NCBI GenBank assembly: GCA_002423425.1
Contig: DIWC01000059.1
Location: forward strand, 1-48,958
Source of the DNA: Peptococcaceae bacterium UBA6116
Lineage (GTDB): Bacteria; Bacillota; Desulfitobacteriia; Desulfitobacteriales; Syntrophobotulaceae
Direction: 5' to 3'
DNA length: 48,958 bases
Under the pieces are notes generated by a model. The model was not told the DNA's origin and made no database searches. It worked only from the letters and a program-made list of their open reading frames with translations. Positions 1 to 8,039 of this stretch are shown piece by piece. The position numbers and the translations under genes are program-made. Each line of letters begins with the position of its first letter. The first letter of the stretch is position 1.

Positions 1-255
1 TCAGCTGCTTTCCCGTAATCCGAGTGTTATATAATCCTGAACAACCCGCTCTTTAAACTCCTTGGTATAGCTTTGATTGATCCTTGGGGGTTCTAATCCA
101 GCCATTCCTTTTTTTCGATACTTTTTAAGCCAGGATCGTAATGAGCTCGTGGCAAATCCATATGTTTGTCTTAACTGACATAATCTTTCTCCATTCAAAT
201 ACCGTTGAATAATTTCCATCTTAGTTTCTTGTGTGAACTTTGGCGATCGTCCCAT
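1..255 (-). CDS. IS3-family transposase OrfA, N-terminal part (probably truncated)
   Basis: This is an 84-residue helix-turn-helix protein of the IS3/IS150 OrfA type, which binds the IS ends and is normally extended by frameshifting into the OrfB integrase. The first HTH is clear at about residues 8-45 (TQETKMEIIQRYLNGE, then SSLRSWLKKYRKKG). A second helical unit begins at residue 64 (TKEFKERVVQDYI) but the frame stops after LGLRESS, before a full second HTH. IS150-type OrfA is usually near 170 residues, so this copy is shortened or frameshifted; the rest lies beyond the window edge. The start is the ATG at 255, just inside the terminal inverted repeat. Confidence 0.7.
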   Translation of the reverse strand: MGRSPKFTQETKMEIIQRYLNGERLCQLRQTYGFATSSLRSWLKKYRKKGMAGLEPPRINQSYTKEFKERVVQDYITLGLRESS

Positions 256-314
256 AAAAATACTCCCCTCATGTGACAGTTTATTTTTTTCACTGTCTAC
301 TCTGAGGGGAGCAT
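1..314 (-). mobile_element. end of an IS3-family (IS150-like) insertion sequence
   Basis: This is one end of an insertion sequence whose OrfA reads leftwards out of the window. Upstream of OrfA lies a long interrupted inverted repeat: the 9-bp arm CTCCCCTCA (263-271) pairs with TGAGGGGAG (303-311), and an inner GACAGT/ACTGTC pair flanks a T-rich loop. In the OrfA direction the terminal sequence reads TGCTCCCCTCAGAGTAGACA, which resembles IS150-group termini. The outer boundary near 310-314 is inferred. The element sits just downstream of dctM. The far end and any target duplication lie outside the window. Confidence 0.65.
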
Positions 315-392
315 ATCATTATGAGACGTCCGGGCTGAGTTTAGTTACAGCCCCCTTGGTGTTTATTAGCTATTTGTACATTTAGATTAGCA

Positions 393-1700
393 TTATTTCA
401 TCATGTGTGACGGCATCCACAGTGCTAACTGCGGGAAGAAGGCAACCATAATCAATACTAATAAATACATAACCATGAAAGGCCAGCTTCCTTTGATAAC
501 AGTGGCTAAAGTAGACGGGAATCCCAACCCCTTGGCCACTCCGTCAACTGCATAGATATTAAGACCGACCGGAGGCGTCAGCAGGGCTACTTCAATATTG
601 ATAACCATCAAAACAGCATACCAGATCAGATTTATATGATAGCTTGACAGAGCCGGTAAGAGAATAGGAATCATAATCAGCATAATGGAGACCCCCTCCA
701 GGAAAGCGCCCATGATTAAGATAATAAGCATGGAGACGAGTATAAAGCCCCAGGCTGGGAATCCGCTGCTGACAAAGAAGTCACTGATATTCTGTGCTAA
801 ACCGAGCTGCGTTACCGCATTCCCGAAAAGCATAGCTCCGCAGATGATAAAGGTTATCATAACCGTGCCACTAAGAGCTTCCCTAAGGATAGGTATAATA
901 TCCTGAAGCCTGATGGTGCGGTAGATAAATATACCCACTATAAAGGACCACAAAACGCCCAGGCCTGCAATCTCAGTGGGAGTAGCAAGTCCCGTATAAA
1001 GCGGCACTATGATGCCCACCGGAATAATAGCTGCCCATATTCCTTCTTTTACAGCCTGCCACTTTTCTGCCCAAGTGGCAGATACAACTTTTTTACGGTC
1101 CGGCTGACGGTAAAAAGATACAGCTACATAGATACAAAAAATGACTACCGCTATGATGCCCGGAATGACTCCCGCCATGAAGAGCTGGCCGGTTGATTCC
1201 GAGGCAAAGGAGCCGAAAAGAATCATTGGGCAACTGGGTGGGATCAGTATCCCTAAGGCCCCGCCCCCGACACATATTCCCATGGCAAGAGAAAATTTAT
1301 AGCCGCACTTCATTAGGTTGCCAATAGCAAAAGACCCAACCATGGCAGCTATGGCAACGCTTGTACCGCACATGGCCGCTAAAACCGCGCAGGTAAGAAC
1401 AGTCGCTATGCCCACACCTCCGGGAATTGCACGAAAGAAAACATCGAAAAAGTTATATAACTTTTCTCCCACGCCGCCCTTGGATAAAACAGTACCCATC
1501 AGGATAAATAAGGGAACAGCCAGCAGGATAAAATCGTTCATCGTATCAAAGGTAACCTTGGTCGCAACCAAGAAGGCCGCATTACCGCTTAAGGCATAAA
1601 GGCCCATAATTCCGCCTATACCCAACGCAACCGGCACGGGTGTTCCGATAAACAAAAGAACTACTAATATAATGGCTGCAATAATTACTATAGGATCCAT
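393..1700 (-). CDS. dctM: TRAP transporter large membrane subunit DctM
   Basis: This 435-residue, very hydrophobic protein is the ion-coupled membrane channel of a tripartite ATP-independent periplasmic (TRAP) transporter of the DctM type. The usual DctM length is about 425-440 residues, so it is full length. Family features are the N-terminal helix with LLFIGTPVPVALGIGG, a glycine-rich re-entrant segment near residues 140-160 (VGGGALGILIPPSCPMIL) and a C-terminal counterpart LLTPPVGLNIYAV. It starts 2 bases after dctQ ends, so the two are translationally coupled. Substrate cannot be read from DctM alone. The divergent malic enzyme and the nearby fumarase suggest a C4-dicarboxylate such as malate or fumarate. 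An IS end lies directly downstream. Confidence 0.93.
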   Translation of the reverse strand: MDPIVIIAAIILVVLLFIGTPVPVALGIGGIMGLYALSGNAAFLVATKVTFDTMNDFILLAVPLFILMGTVLSKGGVGEKLYNFFDVFFRAIPGGVGIATVLTCAVLAAMCGTSVAIAAMVGSFAIGNLMKCGYKFSLAMGICVGGGALGILIPPSCPMILFGSFASESTGQLFMAGVIPGIIAVVIFCIYVAVSFYRQPDRKKVVSATWAEKWQAVKEGIWAAIIPVGIIVPLYTGLATPTEIAGLGVLWSFIVGIFIYRTIRLQDIIPILREALSGTVMITFIICGAMLFGNAVTQLGLAQNISDFFVSSGFPAWGFILVSMLIILIMGAFLEGVSIMLIMIPILLPALSSYHINLIWYAVLMVINIEVALLTPPVGLNIYAVDGVAKGLGFPSTLATVIKGSWPFMVMYLLVLIMVAFFPQLALWMPSHMMK

Positions 1701-1702
1701 CT

Positions 1703-2206
1703 TTATTCTCCCTCCTTCAGTTTAAGGCCGTTCTTCCCACTGATAGCTACAAATGATTTAACTGCATGTGCTATAGACTCTAGTGCAAAAACGACAAATC
1801 CGACAGGAAGAATAATCTGCAATGCATATATAGGCAAACGTATAAGCTGAGTTACCCGACCGACTTCATGAGAAAGTCCTACAAGATAAATACCTTTATA
1901 AATCATAATAATACTAAATACCAAACAGGCCAGATCCCCAATAAAAAACATGACAGCCCGGACACGCTCTGGTACCATCCTGGTGATGAGGTCTACCCGG
2001 ACCTGTCTTTCAGCCCGCAAAGTGTAGCCGACACCCAAAAAAGTGAGCCATATAGCTCCATAGCCGCTCAATTCCTGAATAGCAGACAGAGACACCCCCA
2101 TGAGACGGGCGGCAACTCCTACGCAAACAGCTAAAAACAAAACCCCCAAAACGATAGCGCCAAGAGTATGCGCTACTTCTGATATCTTTTTGACCCAATA
2201 ATCCAT
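1703..2206 (-). CDS. dctQ: TRAP transporter small membrane subunit DctQ
   Basis: This 167-residue protein with four predicted membrane helices has the DctQ layout: a first helix near residues 13-35, a second around YGAIWLTFLGVGYTLRAERQVRVDLI (about 48-73), a third near 83-105 and a fourth near 128-148. The segment LRAERQVRVDLI is the characteristic DctQ loop. It partners DctM in the membrane and receives substrate from DctP. It lies between dctP and dctM in one minus-strand operon, separated from dctP by a strong stem-loop and from dctM by 2 bases. Confidence 0.9.
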   Translation of the reverse strand: MDYWVKKISEVAHTLGAIVLGVLFLAVCVGVAARLMGVSLSAIQELSGYGAIWLTFLGVGYTLRAERQVRVDLITRMVPERVRAVMFFIGDLACLVFSIIMIYKGIYLVGLSHEVGRVTQLIRLPIYALQIILPVGFVVFALESIAHAVKSFVAISGKNGLKLKEGE

Positions 2207-2235
2207 CTTGAGTTTTTCCTCCTTTTGCCTATTTT

Positions 2236-2263
2236 ACTGCCCCTCCTCAAAAGGAGGGGCAGT
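2236..2263. terminator. 11-bp stem-loop between dctP and dctQ
   Basis: ACTGCCCCTCC (2236-2246) pairs perfectly with GGAGGGGCAGT (2253-2263) around a 6-nt loop. In the direction of dct transcription no T-run follows, so it is more likely an intercistronic stabilising or attenuating hairpin than a full terminator. Such hairpins are common between an abundant binding-protein gene and its permease genes, and would favour more DctP than DctQM. Confidence 0.75.
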
Positions 2264-2287
2264 TTTGTTTGTAGTTTCAGCTTTCTA

Positions 2288-3322
2288 TTATTTGGCAGTC
2301 TTCATTAATTGAATTTGCTTAATTATTGCCAGAGTTGCAGGATCCTTATATACAGACTTGATAACATCATCCATTCCGGCATTCCAGAGCTTCATTTCAT
2401 CAGCGGTCGGAGTGTATACAGTTTCTACGGATTTCGCCTGAGCCAACACCTCCTGGAGGTTTGCTTTAGCTTTTGCCACAGTCGTGCTTTCTACTGTCTT
2501 GCCGGCATCAAGCAATGCCTTTTGCTGTGCAGCGGAAAGTTTGTCAAAGAAGGTTTTATTCATGATTATTGTGGTTACTATATTTCCTAGAGGTAAAATT
2601 GTATGATAGGGAGCTATCTCATAAAATTTTCTCTCAATATCTGTGGTGACAGCAGCATGAGATGCCTGGATTACACCGCGCTGCAGCGCCATGTATACTT
2701 CAGAACCGCTGAGGAAAGTGGTACCAAATCCCCAATGTTTACAAAGCGCATCGCCTTGAGGACCGCTTACGCGGGTGGTCATACCTTTAGAATCTGCCGG
2801 TACATGCACCGGTTTAGTCGTGGTAAGCCCTACTTCTTCAGCTATCCAGGGAAGCGTGCATATGAGTTTAAGACCTTTTGCTTCCATTACCTTCTCCAGC
2901 TGAGGCCTGATGGTAGGATCTGTTAAAGCCTTATAAGTAAGGTCTGTTGTATCAAGCAAACCGGGGCAAGCGACGAAGCCCCATTCCGGTATGATTGACG
3001 AAAGGTTAAAATCATAGGACATAGCACATTCAATTGCTCCGGTCTGTACCGCCTCAAGTGCATCAGCATCCTTATAAAGCTGAGCCCCAGGATAGGTCTT
3101 GATTTTCAGGCTACTATTGTTTTTCATTGCTGTGGCTACTACGTCCTGGATCTGATAAGAGATAAAATGCTTCTCTGGTAAACCATAACTGAGACGAATA
3201 TTAACATCCTGGTCTACAGTGGCAGCCTTTTGTGGTGTAGCAGTCTGATTGGAACAACCGAAACACATCATTAAAGTAACTACTAAGAGAGATACAACCG
3301 CTATTTTGACGCCTTTTTTCAT
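2288..3322 (-). CDS. dctP: TRAP transporter solute-binding lipoprotein DctP
   Basis: This is a 344-residue extracytoplasmic solute-binding protein of the DctP family. Residues 1-23 form a lipoprotein signal ending in a lipobox (MMCFGC, Cys at 23), as expected in a Gram-positive cell where the receptor is tethered to the membrane. The mature part shows the DctP pattern: IRLSYGLPEKHF at the first strand, YPGAQLYKDADALEAVQTGAIECAM, then a substrate-gating region GMTTRVSGPQGDAL near residues 180-195. It has a strong ribosome site (AAGGAGG) 8 nt before the ATG. It is the first gene of dctPQM and is preceded, 430 nt upstream, by a sigma-54 type promoter. The substrate is inferred to be a C4-dicarboxylate from neighbours. 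Confidence 0.9.
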   Translation of the reverse strand: MKKGVKIAVVSLLVVTLMMCFGCSNQTATPQKAATVDQDVNIRLSYGLPEKHFISYQIQDVVATAMKNNSSLKIKTYPGAQLYKDADALEAVQTGAIECAMSYDFNLSSIIPEWGFVACPGLLDTTDLTYKALTDPTIRPQLEKVMEAKGLKLICTLPWIAEEVGLTTTKPVHVPADSKGMTTRVSGPQGDALCKHWGFGTTFLSGSEVYMALQRGVIQASHAAVTTDIERKFYEIAPYHTILPLGNIVTTIIMNKTFFDKLSAAQQKALLDAGKTVESTTVAKAKANLQEVLAQAKSVETVYTPTADEMKLWNAGMDDVIKSVYKDPATLAIIKQIQLMKTAK

Positions 3323-3751
3323 ACTATGAACCTCCTTAAAATTACCAGACTAAATTACTTTTAATCAATGCACCTATTGTCGCTTTTGGCTTTTGAGGGA
3401 AAAACTGTGTGACAATTGTTTTAGAGTTTGCTCTATGAGTCCGTGGCAGAACTTTTATTGTTCCTCACCAACCAAGCTTCGAAGAATAAGACTGGACACT
3501 CTGTCTTTTTCCTCGAAGCTTTCTCCATTGCAGTATGTCTCAGATTCTATTTATCTATCAAAGTCTTTACCAACACTTTACGGCGTTACTTCTTTATATA
3601 GAAAAATGCTTAAGTTCGCCCCTCCTTTAAATCATTTGAGTTGAACGCTTACAGATCAAATTAATTTTTTTCTATGATTTGTGTCCGATATTTATTTATC
3701 TTTTTTTCTAGTTCTTCCCTCAAAAGAAGACAAAGATATATACAGAATATA

Positions 3752-3767
3752 CGCAAGAACAATGCCA
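3752..3767 (-). promoter_or_regulatory. sigma-54 (-24/-12) promoter for dctPQM
   Basis: On the minus strand the sequence reads TGGCATTGTTCTTGCG, matching TGGCAC-N5-TTGCA with the required 10-nt GG-to-GC spacing. Transcription would start near 3740, giving a leader of about 420 nt before dctP. It is divergent from the equally good promoter at 4167. Confidence 0.75.
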
Positions 3768-4166
3768 ATATACAATAACCCCTAAATCCTAAAAATAATG
3801 AGGAATAACGAAGAACAGTGTTCACATATGGAAACCTGCTGTAAACTTATTCTGACACTGCTCTAGAAAATACCCTAATGGCAGTTGCTGCACTTTTACT
3901 GTTTTCATTTTCCAAACATATTATTCCATGTAGTTGGCAATATATACAATGATAAATATTTTAGTTTATTATTGTTAACAGAGAAAAGCATGTTTTTCTG
4001 CTTCACCTTTGCTTTTTATTGGAATAAAATTCTTAGAAATTTTGCATATCATCAATGTTTTATAAAATTTACATATTTGTTTACTTTTTTAATCATTTGA
4101 CCTGGCATATATTGAGATTTTGGCATTTAATGCTGTCAACCCAGCCTTTCTCACGTTCTTATTATT

Positions 4167-4182
4167 TGGCACGAAATATGCA
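4167..4182 (+). promoter_or_regulatory. sigma-54 (-24/-12) promoter for the malic enzyme
   Basis: TGGCACGAAATATGCA carries a perfect -24 box TGGCAC and a -12 GC at exact spacing. It is nearly identical over 16 bases to the fumarase promoter (TGGCACAAAATATGCA, minus strand at 9062-9077). The predicted start is near 4194, with a leader of about 135 nt before the malic enzyme. Confidence 0.82.
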
Positions 4183-4327
4183 TTTTACTTTAGTTAGTCT
4201 ATCTGAAATTGAGGCAATTGATTTTCGCATAGTGTATTTCAAAAATGGAAAAGTAAGGCGACTAAGGAGGGATAAGAAACAGCAGGCCATCAGGTAGCAA
4301 AAAAAAATTGATAGGAGTTGTATAAAT

Positions 4328-5554
4328 ATGGATTATAACAAAGAAGCATTAAGGGTTCATAAAGAAAACGTCGGGAAAATGGGAATTTATAGTAAAGTCC
4401 CACTCAAAAACAAAGACGATATGTCTATCGGGTATACCCCAGGGGTCGCTGAACCCTGCAGATACATTCATAAGGATAAAGATGCAGTCTATGACTATAC
4501 TATTAAAAGCAACTACATAGCCGTTGTTTCAGATGGTACGGCTGTGCTTGGTTTAGGTGATATTGGTCCCGAAGCTGCTATGCCTGTAATGGAAGGAAAG
4601 AGTATTCTCTTTAAAGAATTCGGCGGAGTGGATGCTATCCCTCTGTGCCTAAATACAAAAGATCCTGATGAGATTGTCAACATCGTGACAAAATTAGCTC
4701 CGTCTTTTGGCGGGTTTAATCTTGAGGATATCAGTGCTCCCCGTTGTTGTGAGATTGAAAGAAAGCTTAAACAAAACCTCGATATTCCAATTTTTCATGA
4801 CGACCAACACGGAACTGCCGTTGTTGTTCTGGCTGCATTGATTAATGCGCTGAAATTAGCTAAGAAAGACTTCAAAGATGTTGAAATCGCCATCAATGGC
4901 GCCGGCGCTGCTGGCATGAGCGTCGCAAGACTATTAATCGCCTACGGCGCTAAAGACGTTATCCTCTGCGATACAAAGGGTGCTGTGTATAGCGGACGCC
5001 CTGTTGGCATGAACCCCGAAAAAGATTCGCTTGCTCTTATATCCAATAAGAACAAGGCTCAGGGGTCGCTTAAAGACGTCATCGCCGGCAAGGATATTTT
5101 CGTCGGCGTATCGGCTGCAAACATGGTTACCAAAGAAATGGTTCAATCCATGAAGAAGGATCCAATCGTTATTGCCATGGCCAATCCAAACCCCGAAATC
5201 ATGCCGGATGATGCCAAAGCCGCTGGAGCAAAAGTTGTCGGCACCGGCAGATCCGACTTTCCGAACCAGGTTAATAATGTTCTGGCCTTCCCCGGAATCT
5301 TCAGAGGCGCTTTAGATGTCAGAGCCAAAGATATTAACGATGAAATGAAATTAGCAGCAGCCTTGGCAATTGCCGAAACAATATCGGATAGTGAGATAAC
5401 CGAAAACTATATCCTTCCCGCTGCCTTTGATCTGAGAATCTGCCCCAGAGTTGCCGCAGCTGTTGCAATGGCAGCAATTAAGTCAGGCGTTGCCCGTTTG
5501 ACTACCACCTATGAAGAGGAATTTAAAAAAGCCGAGTCCTTTATTATAAAATAA
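4328..5554 (+). CDS. NAD(P)-dependent malic enzyme
   Basis: This is a 408-residue short-form malic enzyme that oxidatively decarboxylates L-malate to pyruvate with NAD(P). The N-terminal malic domain (about 15-150) shows YTPGVAEPC, the catalytic-loop region SDGTAVLGLGDIGPEAAMPVMEGK, and metal-binding acidic residues in EDISAPRC and FHDDQHGTA. The Rossmann domain follows with INGAGAAGMSVARLL near residue 190 and VANPNPE-like AMANPNPEI near 285. Length matches the 390-410 residue prokaryotic class (YtsJ/MleA-like). The ATG is preceded by TAGGAG at good spacing. It is monocistronic, driven by a sigma-54 promoter and closed by a clear terminator. With the divergent TRAP transporter and fumarase it would route imported malate or fumarate to pyruvate. 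Confidence 0.95.
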   Translation: MDYNKEALRVHKENVGKMGIYSKVPLKNKDDMSIGYTPGVAEPCRYIHKDKDAVYDYTIKSNYIAVVSDGTAVLGLGDIGPEAAMPVMEGKSILFKEFGGVDAIPLCLNTKDPDEIVNIVTKLAPSFGGFNLEDISAPRCCEIERKLKQNLDIPIFHDDQHGTAVVVLAALINALKLAKKDFKDVEIAINGAGAAGMSVARLLIAYGAKDVILCDTKGAVYSGRPVGMNPEKDSLALISNKNKAQGSLKDVIAGKDIFVGVSAANMVTKEMVQSMKKDPIVIAMANPNPEIMPDDAKAAGAKVVGTGRSDFPNQVNNVLAFPGIFRGALDVRAKDINDEMKLAAALAIAETISDSEITENYILPAAFDLRICPRVAAAVAMAAIKSGVARLTTTYEEEFKKAESFIIK

Positions 5555-5591
5555 TTAAATATCTATTTAATAAATTATTTTGTTGTTTATG

Positions 5592-5619
5592 CCGCCGACA
5601 GTTGTTGGCGGTCTTTTTT
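5592..5619 (+). terminator. rho-independent terminator of the malic enzyme gene
   Basis: An 8-bp stem CCGCCGAC/GTTGGCGG (one G-T pair) with loop AGTT is followed by a run of T residues. Confidence 0.88.
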
Positions 5620-5630
5620 TACCTAAAAAA

Positions 5631-5676
5631 GGGCTGCCTCTTGTTTAGAAATAACTTTCTATTAGAGAGACAGCCC
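5631..5676 (-). terminator. terminator downstream of the TPR gene
   Basis: GGGCTG (5631-5636) pairs with CAGCCC (5671-5676), extended by an imperfect CCTCT/AGAGAGA region. On the minus strand the stem is followed by TTTTTT, so it would end transcription of the TPR gene. Confidence 0.6.
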
Positions 5677-5723
5677 CGTCTAAGGTTGTAAGATATATTT
5701 GTTTCTTCGGAGAGTTAGAACTT

Positions 5724-6272
5724 CTATAAATATTTGTCCACAATAAGATCTATATTCTGATCACACAGTTTAAGGCATTCATCATTTCCTAAAGTAGAAT
5801 AAAGTAATTGTGCTTTCGAATAATTTTCCAATGCTAACTGATAGTCGCCTTGTGCAAAATTAATATAAGCAATGTTACTAAACTGATTGGCTTTCCCCAG
5901 ATCGTTACCAGTTCGCTCGTAAATTGCTAAAGCTTCGTTATAATGCTGCAAAGCCCGGCCATATTGTTTGATATCCCTGTAAACAGAACCGATGTTGCCA
6001 AGTTGTTGAGCTTGATCTTCCAAGAAACCAAGTTCCATAAAAATCTTCAACGCTTCGTGAAAAACATCTGACGCTTCCTCAAAATCTTTATGTTCAACAA
6101 GGGTTAGTCCCAGATTGTTCAAACATCTGGCCGTATCTGCTTTCTTCGCTGCTTCCCTTAAAATTGACGACGCTTTCCGGAGACATTCAATGGATAAGTC
6201 TAATTCCCCATTTTGATAATGAATAGCCTCCTTTTTTAAAAGATCAGCCACCAGTTGATCATTGTTATCCAT
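5724..6272 (-). CDS. tetratricopeptide-repeat protein
   Basis: A 182-residue soluble protein built of about four TPR units, recognisable from ARCLNNLGLTLVEHKDFEEA, QQLGNIGSVYRDIKQYGRAL and QFSNIAYINFAQGDYQLAL, each with the W/L-G-Y-A-P type spacing. It probably mediates protein-protein contacts; the partner is unknown. I chose the ATG at 6272 because it has a strong ribosome site (GAGGAGG) and the residues upstream of it are not family-like, although the frame stays open to 6356. It lies alone between the malic enzyme terminator and a decayed MFS gene, so a link to the dicarboxylate genes is only positional. Confidence 0.82.
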   Translation of the reverse strand: MDNNDQLVADLLKKEAIHYQNGELDLSIECLRKASSILREAAKKADTARCLNNLGLTLVEHKDFEEASDVFHEALKIFMELGFLEDQAQQLGNIGSVYRDIKQYGRALQHYNEALAIYERTGNDLGKANQFSNIAYINFAQGDYQLALENYSKAQLLYSTLGNDECLKLCDQNIDLIVDKYL

Positions 6273-6294
6273 TAAAAACTTCCTCCTCTGAAAT

Positions 6295-6736
6295 TTAATA
6301 TTGGTTTTGGAATACTTTACTTTTGAGAGATTTAGACATGAAAAGACCTCCCCCAATGCCGATATCTATTGCGCTATAGTGAACAGCAATGGCAGCGCCT
6401 CTGCGATTAGGTGAAGCCAGTAAGACAATTGCAGTATTTATAGTGGGCAAAATAAAGCCCAAGGCAAGCCCATAAAATACATTAACACCCCGGGTAAAGG
6501 CGTATTTGGCTACAAAAGTCTGAACCGCCCCATTTGAAGTAGTAACAAACAACAATTTTAACAAAAAGCGGGCAGATCAGACTTAAGATAACCAGAACCG
6601 CCGCCAATATGCAGGACATATAAAGGCAATAATGACAAAAACATGAAATGATTGAATATAAAAAAAAATTTGCCAGCATGAAGATCAAGCATTGTGCTGT
6701 CCATAAACCCTTTTCTGTAGATCGTCTTTGCGGCAT
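6295..6736 (-). pseudogene. MFS transporter remnant
   Basis: Two overlapping short frames carry pieces of one major facilitator protein. The piece starting near 6736 resembles an MFS first helix (LWTAQCLIFMLANFFLYSII). The piece ending at 6295 resembles the middle or C-terminal region (YGLALGFILPTINTAIVLLA, then SPNRRGAAIAVHYSAIDIGI). MFS carriers are about 400 residues; here about 150 codons remain, in different frames, so most of the gene is deleted and it cannot make a transporter. Confidence 0.7.
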
Positions 6737-6779
6737 ACTTATACCATGCTTTCGTTACAAGCCATAATTCTATAGGTGT

Positions 6780-7391
6780 TTACATCTTGTTATTGGCCTC
6801 AGCTAAAGAACTAAAACCGTATTTTTTCATCATATTATCAAGGACAATCTCAGAGCCGTTCAAGTTTTCCGACTTTTGCTTAATAACATGCTGATAATAA
6901 AGTTTGAGCGTCCTTTGAGAATATGTGGACAGTTCACCGCGCAAATAGGTTTCAACCGAGGTGGCATACATTGTATCTTCAGTACTGTGTAAGGGCCGGC
7001 CTTTTTTTACGATATTGGGATATTTGATTAACAGCTCGCTTTCCCAATTCATAACTATTTCTACAATATCTTCTATAAGCTTAATCTCAGCTGAATCCAA
7101 AGGTGTGAGCTTATCCTCAATCGCCGCGTATTCCGCCGGATAAGTATACTTCATCATCCGGGCGTATTTCTCTTCCAACAGGTTTCTCTTGCGCTCCTGA
7201 GCCTCTAACAGGTCAACCCAATAGCTTTCCAGAACCTCCTGCGACCAACTGGCAGCCTGGCTGGACCTCATAATTCTAAATGTATCCCGGTCATCCTGGC
7301 AGGAGGCCCTTCCCCCAGCATTGGACACATTTTGAAACATAATCCATTCCAGGTCAATTATTTTTGCTATGAGCTCTTCTTTAATCATCAT
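6780..7391 (-). CDS. DUF4125 family protein
   Basis: This 203-residue soluble protein resembles the DUF4125 family, with the conserved N-terminal pattern DLEWIMFQNVSNAGGRASCQ, then DRDTFRIMRSSQAASW, a helical middle with LLEEKYARMMKYTYPAEYAA and a C-terminal SVETYLRGELSTYSQRTL. Members are common in anaerobic Firmicutes and have no established activity. It is the third gene downstream of the fumarase promoter, 80 nt after the beta subunit, with a stem-loop between them, so it may be co-transcribed. A role in C4-acid metabolism is only guilt by association. Confidence 0.75.
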   Translation of the reverse strand: MMIKEELIAKIIDLEWIMFQNVSNAGGRASCQDDRDTFRIMRSSQAASWSQEVLESYWVDLLEAQERKRNLLEEKYARMMKYTYPAEYAAIEDKLTPLDSAEIKLIEDIVEIVMNWESELLIKYPNIVKKGRPLHSTEDTMYATSVETYLRGELSTYSQRTLKLYYQHVIKQKSENLNGSEIVLDNMMKKYGFSSLAEANNKM

Positions 7392-7427
7392 TTTTTATCA
7401 TCCGCCTTACGGTCTTTGTGATGATGG

Positions 7428-7451
7428 AAGGCCAAAAAAAATTTCGGCCTT
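7428..7451 (-). terminator. stem-loop after the fumarase beta subunit
   Basis: AAGGCC (7428-7433) and GGCCTT (7446-7451) enclose an A/T-rich loop. Only six pairs and no trailing T-run on the minus strand, so it may be a weak or intercistronic element. Confidence 0.45.
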
Positions 7452-7472
7452 ACCAATTCACAAAACTTTTAA

Positions 7473-8024
7473 TTATTTTGCATATTTCTGAGGGCCTGTA
7501 ATATATAAATTATTGCCTTTACAGTCAATTACAACCGTAGCGGGAAAATCTTCGACGGTCATTTTCTGCAGGGCTTCAGCACCTAAATCTTCATAAGCTA
7601 CCATCTCGACCTTTTTAATACTCTTGCCAATTACAACGGCAGCTCCGCCCGTAGCAGCAAGATATACCACATGATTCTTGATCATTGAATCAACAACTGC
7701 TTGTTTGCGCAGTCCTTTGCCGATCAGACCCTTAACACCGTAATCCAATAATTGCGGTGTATAGGGATCGCATCTTCCGCTGGTGGTCGGTCCGGCAGAG
7801 CCGCTGGCGTATCCAGGTTTAGCCGGACAAGGACCAACATAATAAATTGTCTGTCCTTTAAGATCGCAAGGAAGTTCCTTGCCTTCATCCAAAAGAGCGC
7901 ACAGGCGTTTATGGACAGCATCCCTGGCGGCATAAATCACGCCGGTAATCAAGACATTATCGCCAGCCTTCAAATCTTCAATTATTTCATCTGTAAAAGG
8001 TAAATTTATTTTTTTATAAGCCAT
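7473..8024 (-). CDS. class I fumarate hydratase, beta (C-terminal type) subunit
   Basis: This 183-residue protein is the small subunit of a two-subunit, [4Fe-4S]-dependent class I fumarase, which interconverts fumarate and malate. It corresponds to the C-terminal domain of FumA/FumB (TtdB type). Family patterns seen are GDNVLITGVIYAARDAVHKR near the N-terminus, YYVGPCPAKPG, SAGPTTSGRCDPY and KGLIGKG. It starts 15 nt downstream of the alpha subunit and is translated from its own AGGGGG-type ribosome site. The related L-tartrate dehydratase has the same layout, but the malic enzyme and dicarboxylate-transporter context favours fumarase. Confidence 0.92.
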   Translation of the reverse strand: MAYKKINLPFTDEIIEDLKAGDNVLITGVIYAARDAVHKRLCALLDEGKELPCDLKGQTIYYVGPCPAKPGYASGSAGPTTSGRCDPYTPQLLDYGVKGLIGKGLRKQAVVDSMIKNHVVYLAATGGAAVVIGKSIKKVEMVAYEDLGAEALQKMTVEDFPATVVIDCKGNNLYITGPQKYAK

Positions 8025-8039
8025 AATAACATATCCCCC

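Larger units (their letters stand above)
3323..4327. other. 1-kb divergent intergenic region between dctP and the malic enzyme
   Basis: I see no convincing gene here. The open frames are AT-rich, lack good ribosome sites and resemble no family. The region holds two divergent sigma-54 promoters (3752-3767 minus, 4167-4182 plus) separated by about 400 bp, enough room for shared activator sites. One candidate is an 18-bp near-palindrome at 3982-3999 (AGAAAAGCATGTTTTTCT), with GTTAAC a few bases before it at 3974-3979. The long dctP leader (3323-3740) has no recognisable riboswitch. Confidence 0.6.

Noticed and set aside
3393..4297. Several open frames of 60-80 codons in the dctP-malic enzyme gap
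   Set aside because: Low-complexity Phe/Tyr-rich translations, no ribosome sites, and overlap with two good promoters.
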